Assembly: GCF_030486405.1 (NCBI RefSeq)
Contig: NZ_CP129613.1
Span: 2,294,001 to 2,358,000 of the forward strand
DNA length: 64,000 nt
DNA from: Mycolicibacterium sp. HK-90
GTDB lineage: Bacteria > Actinomycetota > Actinomycetes > Mycobacteriales > Mycobacteriaceae
Direction: 5' to 3'
Shown: positions 17,064-24,791 of the stretch, piece after piece
Numbering within the stretch: the stretch's first letter is position 1
Layout: every line of letters starts with the position of its first letter
Notes under the pieces: model-generated
The model's input: only the letters and a program-made list of their open reading frames with translations
Database searches by the model: none
What the model was told of the DNA's origin: nothing
Program-made: the position numbers and the translations under genes

Positions 17064-17873
17064 ATGCAATGGCTTGACGACGTCTTTGGTGTGCAGAAAC
17101 CGGTGATCGCCATGCTGCACCTCGACGCCTTGCCGGGCGATCCGTCCTTTGACACGGCGGCCGGTATGAGTGCGGTGGTCGACAACGCACGGCGCGATCT
17201 CGATGCACTCCAGTCCGGAGGCGTTGACGCGGTGATGTTCTCCAACGAGTTCAGCCTGCCGTATCTGACCAAGACCGAGCCGATCACCGCGATCTCGATG
17301 GCTCGCGTCATCGGCGAGCTCCTCGACGAAGTCCGAGTGCCGTTCGGCGTCAACGTGCTGTGGGACGGGGTGGCATCGATAGACCTCGCTGCCGCGACCG
17401 GTGCGAAGTTCGTGCGGGAGATCTTCACCGGCGCCTACGGCAGCGATTTCGGCTTGTGGAACACCAACGTCGGGCAGGCGGCGCGGCACCGGCGGCGCGT
17501 CGATGCGGACGGTGTCCGTCTGTTGTTCAACGTGGTCCCGGAGGCGACGGCGTATCTCGGTGACCGGGATCTGGCTGACATCACCCGTTCCACGGTGTTC
17601 AACGCCAAGCCCGATGCGCTGGTCGTGTCGGGGCTGACCGCCGGTGCGCCCACCGACACGTCGGCTCTGTCCACCGTCAAGAACAATGCCGGCGATGTCC
17701 CGGTGTTCGTCAACACCGGAATGCGGGTGGAGACCGCGGAGGCGCAGCTGAGCATCGCCGACGGGGCCGTGGTCGGCACCGCATTCAAGAAGGACGGGGT
17801 GTTCGAGAACCGCGCCGACAGTGAGCGGGTAGAGAAGCTGATGGCGGTGGTCAAGAACTTCCGTCAGAACTGA
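17064..17873 (+). CDS. BtpA/SgcQ-family TIM-barrel protein
   Basis: A 269-residue soluble protein of the BtpA family, named after a cyanobacterial photosystem I biogenesis factor and also found as SgcQ in an E. coli sugar cluster. The sequence shows a (beta/alpha)8 pattern: PVIAMLHLDALPG at the start, DAVMFSNEF, FGVNVLWDG, ADGVRLLFNV, PDALVVSGLTAG, VPVFVNTGM and GAVVGTAFKKDG, the last like a phosphate-binding loop. A photosystem role is impossible here. As last gene of the kinase-aldolase operon it probably acts on a phosphorylated intermediate. AGGAG precedes the ATG. Biochemical function is unknown. Confidence 0.85.
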   Translation: MQWLDDVFGVQKPVIAMLHLDALPGDPSFDTAAGMSAVVDNARRDLDALQSGGVDAVMFSNEFSLPYLTKTEPITAISMARVIGELLDEVRVPFGVNVLWDGVASIDLAAATGAKFVREIFTGAYGSDFGLWNTNVGQAARHRRRVDADGVRLLFNVVPEATAYLGDRDLADITRSTVFNAKPDALVVSGLTAGAPTDTSALSTVKNNAGDVPVFVNTGMRVETAEAQLSIADGAVVGTAFKKDGVFENRADSERVEKLMAVVKNFRQN

Positions 17874-17886
17874 TCGTTCGACATTC

Positions 17887-17926
17887 GGCACCCCCGGGTC
17901 GGGTCGTTCGCGGCCCGGGCGGTGCC
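17887..17926 (+). terminator. GC-rich hairpin after the sugar operon
   Basis: GGCACCCCCGGG (17887-17898) pairs with CCCGGGCGGTGCC (17914-17926) with one bulge and a 15-base loop, 14 bases after the BtpA-family stop. There is no T run, which is common for mycobacterial terminators. It marks the right end of the island. Confidence 0.6.
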
Positions 17927-18013
17927 GGCTCCGGTCGATCGCGCCGATGAGTTTGTCGAGCCTCGCGGGTCTACCTCTCTACCGAGACGATCAACTCAGC
18001 AGGGAGTAGCGCC

Positions 18014-18625
18014 ATGGGCGTCATCGACATCGAACTGTTCGCCACCCTCGACCTCGTCGCGCAGGCGCCGGGCGGCCCGGACGAGGACCCCGAGGGATTC
18101 GCATTCGGTGGCTGGCAGGCGCCACTGATCGACGACGTTTCGGGTGCACAGGTCGGCGCTGCATACGAGGGCACCGATGCTCTCCTGCTCGGGCGCCGGA
18201 CGTACGACATCTTCGCCGCCTACTGGCCACACCAGACGGATGACTTCGGCACGCTGTTCAACAGCATTCCGAAGTACGTGGCGTCACGCGGCACACCTGA
18301 TCTCGCGTGGGCGGGCTCCACTCTGCTCGGCCCCGATCTGGCCGGGGCGGTGCGCGAGGTACGTGACCGGCATCAGAAGGTCAAGGTCGTCGGAAGCCTG
18401 GACCTGGTGCAGACCCTGTTGCGCGAGAAGCTGTTCGACCACATCGACCTGTGGGTGCACCCGATCATGCTGGGCGTGGGAAAGAAAGTATTCGACGGTG
18501 GCGCGGTGCCTACCAACGTCACACTGCTGCAACCGCCGGTCGCCAGCCCGAACGGGATCGTGTACCTGCGCTACGGTCTCGCCGCCGGCATACCGGGAAC
18601 CGGCGATATGAGCGATCACTCATAG
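18014..18625 (+). CDS. Dihydrofolate-reductase/RibD C-terminal-family protein
   Basis: A 203-residue protein of the RibD_C/DHFR-like fold (start MGVIDIELFATLDLVAQAPGG). ALLLGRRTYDIFAAYW is the family's NADPH-binding GRxTY segment, VKVVGSLDLVQTLL replaces the G-G-x-L/V motif, and DLWVHPIMLGVGKKVFDGG is the conserved C-terminal part. Such stand-alone proteins are common in actinobacteria and presumed to be NADPH-dependent reductases, without a known substrate. GGGAG precedes the ATG. It is separated from the island by a hairpin and is convergent with the MFS gene. Confidence 0.85.
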   Translation: MGVIDIELFATLDLVAQAPGGPDEDPEGFAFGGWQAPLIDDVSGAQVGAAYEGTDALLLGRRTYDIFAAYWPHQTDDFGTLFNSIPKYVASRGTPDLAWAGSTLLGPDLAGAVREVRDRHQKVKVVGSLDLVQTLLREKLFDHIDLWVHPIMLGVGKKVFDGGAVPTNVTLLQPPVASPNGIVYLRYGLAAGIPGTGDMSDHS

Positions 18626-18628
18626 GGC

Positions 18629-19822
18629 TCATTGAACCTCGCCAACCGCCGGATCAGCCGGCACCAGCGGCACCGCCAACAACGGCAACAGCGCACACAC
18701 CGCGAATGCTGCCGGATAACCCGCCACACCGATCAGCGCACCGAACAGCGGCGCGGAGCTGGCGGTCGCCAGATGCTGGCTGGTGTTCTGGGTGCCCAAG
18801 GCGCGTCCACTCCAGAACGGCCCGGCGATCTCGGCGATCGCGGTGAACGCCAAACCATTGTCGGACACCGTGATCACCGAGGCGATCACGATCAGCGCGA
18901 CACTGATCGGGGAGTCCAGCCAATCGGTGAGCGCCAGCAGCGCCATCGTCGCCGCGGCGGCCAACGCGATGGTGCGGATGGGCCGAAGGCGTTGCCCCAC
19001 CACATCGGACCATCGTCCTGCGGCGATTCGCCCTGCCGCGCCCAGCAATTGGGCGACGGTCACCAGCGTGCCCGCGGAGGCGGCGGACCAACCTCGATCA
19101 CTCATCAACCACACCAGGGTGAACGTCCACACCATGCCCTGAGGTACCACCAGCAGCACCGAAACGGCGTGGATGCGCCACAACACGTTTGACCCGCGAT
19201 AGGGATTGGCCAGATGTTCGGCCGGCGCCTCATGGCGGGGCGGCCGTGGCGGATCCAGAACGCCCACAGCGCAGATCACCGCCGACACCACGCACACGAT
19301 CGCGGGGAACAGCAATGCGGCTGTCACACCTTGGCTCTCGGCCAGGCGGGGAATCACCAACGCGCCCAAGCCGACACCCAAAGGGGTTGCCGTCTGCCGG
19401 ATTCCCATTGCCAGCCCACGCTGTTCGGGCGGAAACCAACCGACCACCACCCGTCCGCTGGCCGAATTGCTACTGGCCGCGGCCATCCCGCCCAGCAGCA
19501 GGAAGACTCCGACGACCACCAGCGAGTGAGCTGCGGCCGCGCCGAAGGCCGCCGCGGCGGTCAGGGCCGAGCCCACCGTCAGCACGATCCGCTCACCGAC
19601 CCGGTCGACGATGTACCCCCAGGCGATCAGGGTGAGCACCAGACCGAAACTCGGCATCGACGAGAGCAGGCCCGCCTGGGCCAGATCCAGGCCGCGCTCC
19701 GAATGCAGGGTGGGAATGAGAAACGCCGCACCGTTGATGAACACATTCGCGCACGTGGTCGCGGTGAGTGCGATCGCCAGCATCGACCAACGGCGGAACG
19801 TGCTGATCGAGGAATCCGGCAT
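18629..19822 (-). CDS. Major facilitator superfamily transporter
   Basis: A 397-residue inner-membrane permease with 12 hydrophobic segments. The loop between segments 2 and 3, YIVDRVGERIVLTVG, is the MFS motif A (D-R-x-G-x-R-x variant), and GWFPPEQRGLAMGIRQTA is typical of the nitrate/oxalate/drug-type branch. It corresponds in position to M. tuberculosis Rv2994. Substrate unknown. An upstream in-frame start at 19870 would place the N-terminus in the palindrome at 19843-19880, so ATG 19822 is preferred. It is divergent from the lipase gene across that palindrome. Confidence 0.87.
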   Translation of the reverse strand: MPDSSISTFRRWSMLAIALTATTCANVFINGAAFLIPTLHSERGLDLAQAGLLSSMPSFGLVLTLIAWGYIVDRVGERIVLTVGSALTAAAAFGAAAAHSLVVVGVFLLLGGMAAASSNSASGRVVVGWFPPEQRGLAMGIRQTATPLGVGLGALVIPRLAESQGVTAALLFPAIVCVVSAVICAVGVLDPPRPPRHEAPAEHLANPYRGSNVLWRIHAVSVLLVVPQGMVWTFTLVWLMSDRGWSAASAGTLVTVAQLLGAAGRIAAGRWSDVVGQRLRPIRTIALAAAATMALLALTDWLDSPISVALIVIASVITVSDNGLAFTAIAEIAGPFWSGRALGTQNTSQHLATASSAPLFGALIGVAGYPAAFAVCALLPLLAVPLVPADPAVGEVQ

Positions 19823-19842
19823 GAGGCCATCGTTCCACGAAC

Positions 19843-19880
19843 GTCTCAAAATATTGAACTGGGATTCCAATATATGAGAC
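19843..19880. promoter_or_regulatory. Operator-like palindrome between MFS and lipase genes
   Basis: GTCTCAAAATATTG (19843-19856) and CAATATATGAGAC (19868-19880) are inverted repeats with one missing base and an 11-base centre. The core also reads TTGGGATTCC-type on the other strand. It is AT-rich and sits where promoters of both divergent genes must lie, so a repressor site for the transporter is likely. No regulator gene is adjacent. Confidence 0.55.
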
Positions 19881-19895
19881 GCACGAATTGTGTCC

Positions 19896-19901
19896 TAGGC
19901 T
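19896..19901 (+). promoter_or_regulatory. -10 box TAGGCT of the lipase gene
   Basis: TAGGCT is followed by six bases and a GTG at 19908, the same layout as serA (TAGGCT-N6-GTG). This supports leaderless initiation at 19908 rather than at the GTG at 19902. Confidence 0.5.
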
Positions 19902-19907
19902 GTGGCC

Positions 19908-21086
19908 GTGAAGTTGTGGCTGGCGGTAACTGTTTTGCTGATAGGTGGACTCGTGGCAGCGCCGGCGGCGACGGCGGCCGAGCCGAACTGGTCTGGACTC
20001 GACGCCCGTCGCCACGATGCACCGATTCCCATGCCGGGCACGCTGATCGAGGTCGTCCCGCTCGATCCGGCCTTGTCGGTCCCAGGTGCGGCAAGCGCCT
20101 ATCGCATCCTGTACTCGACTGTCGACCAGCATGATTCACCTGCACTCAGCACCGCGGCAGTATTCATCCCGCATGGTGAGGCACCCGAAGGTGGCTGGCC
20201 CACGATCGCCTGGGCACACGGAACCGTCGGCCTCGGCGACGACTGTGCCCCCTCGGCTCAACCCCGCAGCGCGCGGGACGCCGAGTATCTGACGCACTGG
20301 CTCGACCAGGGCTACGCCATCGTCGGCTCCGACTACGCCGGACTCGGCACCCCCGGACTGATGAGCTACCTCAACACCGTGGCCACCGCTCACAGCGTCG
20401 TCGACTCGGTGATCGCGATGCATCAGATGGACCTGCCGCTGTCGGAGAAATGGGCCCTCGTGGGTCAGTCGCAGGGCGGCGGGGCCGCCGTCAACAGTGC
20501 CCGCTGGGCCACGGAATTCAGTCGCGACACCGGACTGGACTACCGCGGCGTGGTGGCCACCGGAACACCGTTCAACGTCGAGAACATCGTCAAGCAAGCC
20601 GGGCCCGACATGGTGCTGCCGCCTAATCTCGGTCCGGCGGCCAACAGCTACACCGCGTACATCCTGGCCGGGGTGCGCGAGGCCAGGCCCGATCTCGACG
20701 TCGACAGCGTGCTCACCCCGGCTGGGTTGGATGCGGTCAACAAAGCCGAGACGCTGTGCAAGCCGCAGCTCGACCAGCAGCTCACCGGCATCACGCCGAC
20801 CGGGTTCTTTCGTGCGCCGTTGGCCGGTCTGCCCGGCGCCACCGAAGCTCTGGACGCCTATCTGGGAACGCCGACCAGCGGCTATGACCGGCCGATCTTC
20901 CTGGGCGTCGGCCTACTGGACCGCGATGTCCCGCCGAGCATGTCGCAGCAACTCGACGATCAGCTGAGGGCCAACGGGCAGGACGTCACACTCAAGGTCT
21001 ATCCCGACGAAGATCACTCCGGAACCGTGCTGGCTTCGATCCCGGACTCCACGCCGTTCCTGGCCGCGGTGTTCGAGGGCGACTGA
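19908..21086 (+). CDS. Secreted lipase/esterase (secretory lipase family)
   Basis: A 392-residue alpha/beta hydrolase. Residues 1-26 form a signal peptide (MKLWLAVTVLLIGGLVAAPA, cut near ATAAEP). The nucleophile elbow is GQSQGGG, the acid is probably the Asp in LDRDVPPS, and the base is the His in DEDHSGT. The pattern fits the LIP secretory lipase family known from fungi and actinobacteria, which release fatty acids from esters outside the cell. Start 19908 is favoured by the leaderless -10 spacing; GTG 19902 would add MA only. It lies alone between a divergent MFS gene and the FAH-family gene. Confidence 0.85.
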   Translation: MKLWLAVTVLLIGGLVAAPAATAAEPNWSGLDARRHDAPIPMPGTLIEVVPLDPALSVPGAASAYRILYSTVDQHDSPALSTAAVFIPHGEAPEGGWPTIAWAHGTVGLGDDCAPSAQPRSARDAEYLTHWLDQGYAIVGSDYAGLGTPGLMSYLNTVATAHSVVDSVIAMHQMDLPLSEKWALVGQSQGGGAAVNSARWATEFSRDTGLDYRGVVATGTPFNVENIVKQAGPDMVLPPNLGPAANSYTAYILAGVREARPDLDVDSVLTPAGLDAVNKAETLCKPQLDQQLTGITPTGFFRAPLAGLPGATEALDAYLGTPTSGYDRPIFLGVGLLDRDVPPSMSQQLDDQLRANGQDVTLKVYPDEDHSGTVLASIPDSTPFLAAVFEGD

Positions 21087-21132
21087 GGTAACCGACCGGA
21101 GGCGTCGACGCTGGTCGTCCGACGCTGCGCAC

Positions 21133-21138
21133 TACCCT
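21133..21138 (+). promoter_or_regulatory. -10 box TACCCT of leaderless FAH-family/gltX transcript
   Basis: TACCCT, then seven bases (GGTCAAA), then ATG at 21146 with no ribosome-binding site. This indicates a leaderless transcript starting the FAH-gltX unit. Confidence 0.55.
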
Positions 21139-21145
21139 GGTCAAA

Positions 21146-21922
21146 ATGCGCTTAGGTCGAATTGCCAGTCCCGACGGCGTCGCTTTCGTCAGTGTCGAAG
21201 GCGACGGTGACGACGCCGTCTGCAAAGAGATCGCCGAGCACCCGTTCGGCAATCCCAATTTCACCGGCCGGAGCTGGCCGCTGGCCGATGTCCGGCTGCT
21301 CGCGCCGATCCTGGCCAGCAAGGTCGTCTGCATGGGCAAGAACTACGCCGCCCACGCCGAGGAGATGGGCGGGGTGGCGCCCGAGGATCCGGTGATCTTC
21401 CTCAAACCCAACACCGCGATCATCGGCCCCAACGTGCCGATCCAGCTGCCGGCCGACGCCAATCCGGTGCACCACGAGGGTGAGCTCGCGATCGTGATCG
21501 GGCGTCCCTGCAAGGACGTCCCCGCCGCGCGCGCCGCCGAGAACATCCTGGGCTACACGATCGCCAACGACATCTCGGCGCGCGACCAACAGGCCAAGGA
21601 CGGTCAGTGGATGCGGGCCAAGGGCCACGACACCTTCTGTCCCGTCGGCCCGTGGATCGTCACCGACCTTGACCCGTCGGATCTGGAGATCCGCACCGAG
21701 GTGAATGGCGAAGTGCGTCAGCGCAGCCGGACCTCGCTGATGATCCATGACATCGGAGCCATCGTCGAATGGGTGTCTGCGGTGATGACGCTGCTGCCCG
21801 GGGACCTGATCCTGACCGGAACCCCCGAGGGCGTCGGCCCGATCGAAGACGGCGACACCGTGAGCGTCACCGTCGAAGGCATCGGCTCGCTCACCAATCC
21901 CGTTGTACGCAAGCAGAAGTAG
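21146..21922 (+). CDS. Fumarylacetoacetate hydrolase-family protein
   Basis: A 258-residue metal-dependent enzyme that cleaves or isomerises a beta-diketo or 2-oxo acid. The metal site is visible: HHEGELAIVIGR supplies the Glu pair and ANDISARDQQ the Asp. KGHDTFCPVGPWIV and LLPGDLILTGTPEGVGP are the family hallmarks. The short N-terminal arm (about 60 residues) then the FAH domain is the layout of the YcgM/HpcE group. It matches Rv2993c and always precedes gltX in mycobacteria, nine bases here, though no link with tRNA charging is known. Oxaloacetate decarboxylase or acylpyruvase activity is possible. Confidence 0.9.
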   Translation: MRLGRIASPDGVAFVSVEGDGDDAVCKEIAEHPFGNPNFTGRSWPLADVRLLAPILASKVVCMGKNYAAHAEEMGGVAPEDPVIFLKPNTAIIGPNVPIQLPADANPVHHEGELAIVIGRPCKDVPAARAAENILGYTIANDISARDQQAKDGQWMRAKGHDTFCPVGPWIVTDLDPSDLEIRTEVNGEVRQRSRTSLMIHDIGAIVEWVSAVMTLLPGDLILTGTPEGVGPIEDGDTVSVTVEGIGSLTNPVVRKQK

Positions 21923-21931
21923 AGGTAAGTG

Positions 21932-23398
21932 ATGACGTCTCCCGCTGGTCCGGTCCGGGTGAGGTTCTGCCCGTCGCCCACCGGAACTCCGCATGTCGGG
22001 TTGGTGCGCACCGCACTGTTCAACTGGGCCCATGCCAGGCACACGGGCGGAACCTTCGTCTTTCGTATCGAGGACACCGACGCCGCGCGCGACAGCGCCG
22101 AGAGCTACGCCGCGATCCTCGATGCGCTGCGATGGCTGGGCCTGGACTGGGACGAGGGTCCCGAGGTCGGTGGTCCGTACGAGCCGTATCGACAGTCGCA
22201 GCGCAGCGAGATCTACCGTGACGTGATCGCACGCCTGCTGGAGGCCGGCGAGGTCTACGAGGCCTATTCCACGCCCGAAGAGGTCGAGGCCCGCCACCAC
22301 GCGGCGGGCCGTAATCCCAAACTCGGCTATGACAATTTCGATCGCACGCTCACCGATGAGCAGCGGGCGGCCTTCGCCGCCGAGGGGCGTAAGCCCGTGC
22401 TGCGCTTGCGGATGCCCGATGAGGATCTCGGCTGGACCGACCTGGTGCGCGGGCCGGTGAGCTTCCCGGCGGGCTCGGTGCCCGATTTCGCGATCACGCG
22501 GGCCAACGGTGATCCGTTGTACACCTTGGTCAATCCGGTCGATGACGCGTTGATGAAGATCACCCACGTGCTGCGCGGTGAGGACATCATGCCGTCGACG
22601 CCGCGCCAGATCGCCCTGTACCGGGCGTTGATGCGGATCGGCGTGGCCGAACGGGTCCCGGAATTCGCCCATTTGCCAAGCGTTCTCGGCGAGGGCAACA
22701 AGAAGTTGTCCAAGCGGGACCCGCAGTCGAATCTGTTTCTGCACCGTGACCGCGGTTTCCTGCCGGAGGGCCTGCTGAACTACCTGGCACTGCTGGGTTG
22801 GGGCATCGCCGACGATCACGACGTGTTCAGCCTCGACGAGATGGTGGCCGCGTTCGATGTGGCCAACGTCAATTCGAACCCGGCTCGGTTCGACCAGAAG
22901 AAGGCCGACGCGATCAACGCCGAGCACATCCGGTTGCTGACGCCCGAGGACTTCACCGCGAGGCTGCGCGCCTATCTCGATGCACACGGACATGACACCG
23001 GCTTGGACGACGCCCGGTTCGCCGAGGCCGCCGCGCTGGTCCAAACCCGGATCGTGGTGCTCGGCGACGCGTGGGGGCTGTTGAAGTTCCTCGACGACGC
23101 CTCCTACGAGATCGACGAGAAGGCCGCCGCCAAGGAACTGCGCGAGGAGGCCGCGCCGGTCCTGGATGCCGCGCTGAGCGCCCTGGACGGCGTCGGGGAG
23201 TGGAGCACCGCCAACATCGAGGCCGCACTCAAGGCGGCGCTGCTGGACGGTCTGGAGCTCAAGCCGCGTAAGGCGTTCGGGCCGATCCGCGTCGCGGTCA
23301 CCGGTGCCACGGTGAGCCCCCCGTTGTTCGAGTCGATGGAACTGCTCGGGGCCGAGCGCAGCCTGGCGCGGTTGCGGGCCGCCCGCGGCCGGATGTGA
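21932..23398 (+). CDS. gltX: Glutamate--tRNA ligase
   Basis: A 488-residue class I aminoacyl-tRNA synthetase charging tRNA-Glu. The HIGH-type motif is [10 protein letters not shown] (about 15-24), the KMSKS-type motif is KLSKRD, and the C-terminal helical anticodon-binding domain begins at about 330. Since no GlnS-type enzyme is seen here and mycobacteria use the amidotransferase route, it probably also misacylates tRNA-Gln. The ATG at 21932 is preferred over the overlapping GTG at 21929 because GAGG is six bases upstream. Two of its tRNA substrates are encoded right downstream. Confidence 0.97.
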   Translation: MTSPAGPVRVRFCPSPTGTPHVGLVRTALFNWAHARHTGGTFVFRIEDTDAARDSAESYAAILDALRWLGLDWDEGPEVGGPYEPYRQSQRSEIYRDVIARLLEAGEVYEAYSTPEEVEARHHAAGRNPKLGYDNFDRTLTDEQRAAFAAEGRKPVLRLRMPDEDLGWTDLVRGPVSFPAGSVPDFAITRANGDPLYTLVNPVDDALMKITHVLRGEDIMPSTPRQIALYRALMRIGVAERVPEFAHLPSVLGEGNKKLSKRDPQSNLFLHRDRGFLPEGLLNYLALLGWGIADDHDVFSLDEMVAAFDVANVNSNPARFDQKKADAINAEHIRLLTPEDFTARLRAYLDAHGHDTGLDDARFAEAAALVQTRIVVLGDAWGLLKFLDDASYEIDEKAAAKELREEAAPVLDAALSALDGVGEWSTANIEAALKAALLDGLELKPRKAFGPIRVAVTGATVSPPLFESMELLGAERSLARLRAARGRM

Positions 23399-23539
23399 AC
23401 GCCCGGGCCGGACGGGGCTTGGTAAAAAGCGCCCAAAATCTTTGGTAGTCTGCTCGTCGGCCCGGAAAGCGAAACGGGGGAGCCCCCGCAGAGCCGATCG
23501 GACCGAAATTGCCTGTGACCTGCGGTGATAGGCAATTAA

Positions 23540-23611
23540 TGGGGTATGGTGTAATTGGCAACACAGCTGATTCTGGTTCAGCCATTCTAGGTTCGAGTCC
23601 TGGTACCCCAG
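23540..23611 (+). tRNA. tRNA-Gln (anticodon CUG)
   Basis: The 72-base cloverleaf is complete: acceptor TGGGGTA/TACCCCA, D-arm GTGT...ACAC, anticodon arm GCTGA-TTCTGGT-TCAGC with CTG at positions 34-36, and T-arm CTAGG-TTCGAGT-CCTGG. A CCA end follows the discriminator G (23612-23614). It reads CAG codons. It lies in one unit with tRNA-Glu. Confidence 0.96.
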
Positions 23612-23682
23612 CCATCCGGACTGGTTCAGACGGATTAGGTGAGTACGACCGCCTGAGCTATGCTGACCATCCGGAAGTTCTA

Positions 23683-23755
23683 GCCCCCGTCGTCTAGCGG
23701 CCTAGGACGCCGCCCTCTCACGGCGGTAGCGTGGGTTCGAATCCCATCGGGGGTA
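23683..23755 (+). tRNA. tRNA-Glu (anticodon CUC)
   Basis: A 73-base cloverleaf: acceptor GCCCCCG/CGGGGGT, D-loop with AGCGGCCTAGGAC, anticodon stem CCGCC/GGCGG around CTCTCAC (anticodon CTC), and T-arm TGGG-TTCGAAT-CCCA. CCA is not encoded. It reads GAG codons and is followed seven bases later by a strong terminator. Confidence 0.96.
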
Positions 23756-23762
23756 CAGAGGT

Positions 23763-23796
23763 AAAAGCGCCCAGTTCTCACGAACTGGGCGCTTTT
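23763..23796 (+). terminator. Strong intrinsic terminator of the tRNA unit
   Basis: AAAAGCGCCCAGTTC (23763-23777), loop TCAC, and GAACTGGGCGCTTTT (23782-23796) form a perfect 15-bp stem. It ends in four T and is also A-rich on the other side, so it can stop transcription both ways. The next stretch to 23970 holds no gene I can support. Confidence 0.92.
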
Positions 23797-23970
23797 GCGT
23801 TGTGCGGGTTTCACGTCACGCGTGCCGCCGCGTCGTCCCCTGGCTTCGTCGGGCCGCTTTTCGCGCTGGGGTGACTCTGGGTGTCGAACGTCACTCTGGC
23901 GTGGCGAGGCTGGCCGGCCGGCGACGCCGGCGCGGCTCGCCGACGCTTCGGACCGAGACTGAGATTCGTC

Positions 23971-24672
23971 TCACAGTCGACGGGTGAGGGCGTCGGCGGC
24001 GGCGAGGAGATCGGCGGCCCAGCGGGCGCCGGGTCGCCGGCCCATGCGGTCGATCGGTCCGGATACCGACACGGCGGCGATCACCGCGCCGCGGCCGTCG
24101 CGCACCGGCGCCGAGACGCTGGCCACCCCCGGCTCGCGTTCGGCGGCGCTCTGCGCCCAGCCGCGCTTGCGGACCTCGGCCAGAGTTCGGTCGGTGAACT
24201 TGGCGGCCGGCAGCACCGCCTGCTGGGTGGCCGGGTCGGCATAGGCGAGTAGCACTTTGGCTCCCGAACCGGCCGTCATCGGAAGGTGGGTTCCCACCGG
24301 GACGGTGTCGCGCAGCCCGGCCGGGGGTTCCAGGGCGACCACGCAGACCCGTGACTGGCCCTCGCGCCGGTACAGCTGGACGCTCTCGCCGGTGATCTCG
24401 CGCAGGCGGGGCAGCACCGCGGCGCCGGCCGCCAGCAGCGGATCGTTGACGTGGGAGGCCAATTCGGTCAGTGCGGGTCCGAGGCGCCAGCGGCCGTCGC
24501 CGTCGCGGGCCAGCAGCCGGTGGGTTTCGAGCCCGGCGGCCAGCCGGTGTGCGGTCGCCCGGGGCAGGCCGGTGCGCTCACAGAGTTCGGCCAGCCCGCA
24601 AGGTGACTCGGCCACGGTGTGGAGTACACCCACGGCTTTGTCGAGAACGCCGATGCCGCTATCATTTCTCAC
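23971..24672 (-). CDS. IclR-family regulator (NdgR/LeuR type)
   Basis: A 233-residue regulator. The N-terminal winged helix-turn-helix spans about 8-65 (LAELCERTGLPRATAHRLAA) and the IclR effector domain follows (VPVGTHLPMTAGSGAKVLLA). Divergent placement from leuCD is the conserved context of NdgR, which in Streptomyces and corynebacteria controls leuCD and other amino acid genes. M. tuberculosis Rv2989 is in the same place. The GTG start at 24672 follows a TAGTAT box at six bases, so the message is probably leaderless, and a palindrome overlaps its promoter. Confidence 0.92.
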   Translation of the reverse strand: MRNDSGIGVLDKAVGVLHTVAESPCGLAELCERTGLPRATAHRLAAGLETHRLLARDGDGRWRLGPALTELASHVNDPLLAAGAAVLPRLREITGESVQLYRREGQSRVCVVALEPPAGLRDTVPVGTHLPMTAGSGAKVLLAYADPATQQAVLPAAKFTDRTLAEVRKRGWAQSAAEREPGVASVSAPVRDGRGAVIAAVSVSGPIDRMGRRPGARWAADLLAAADALTRRL

Positions 24673-24678
24673 AGAGAG

Positions 24679-24702
24679 ATACTAGCGTCTCGCATTGTGA
24701 GA
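24679..24702. promoter_or_regulatory. iclR promoter -10 and overlapping regulator palindrome
   Basis: On the minus strand TAGTAT (24679-24684) lies six bases before the regulator GTG. Just upstream TCTCGCATTGTGAGA (24688-24702) is a 15-bp palindrome with one mismatch pair, placed between the -10 and -35 positions. A regulator bound there would repress its own gene and could control the divergent leuCD promoter. Confidence 0.65.
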
Positions 24703-24791
24703 TGACAGTGGAGATGACGCGAGTACCTCCCAGCCCTGGCGGACCCTTGATGCAGCCCCGCATTCGCCGTTAATCGAATCGAGAAGTAGCG

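Noticed and set aside
6383..17873. Mobile-element ends, integrase or transposase at the borders of the sugar island
   Set aside because: I looked for tRNA borders, transposase frames and flanking direct repeats and found none. The tRNAs lie 5.6 kb away and are intact. Gain by recombination remains possible but is not shown.
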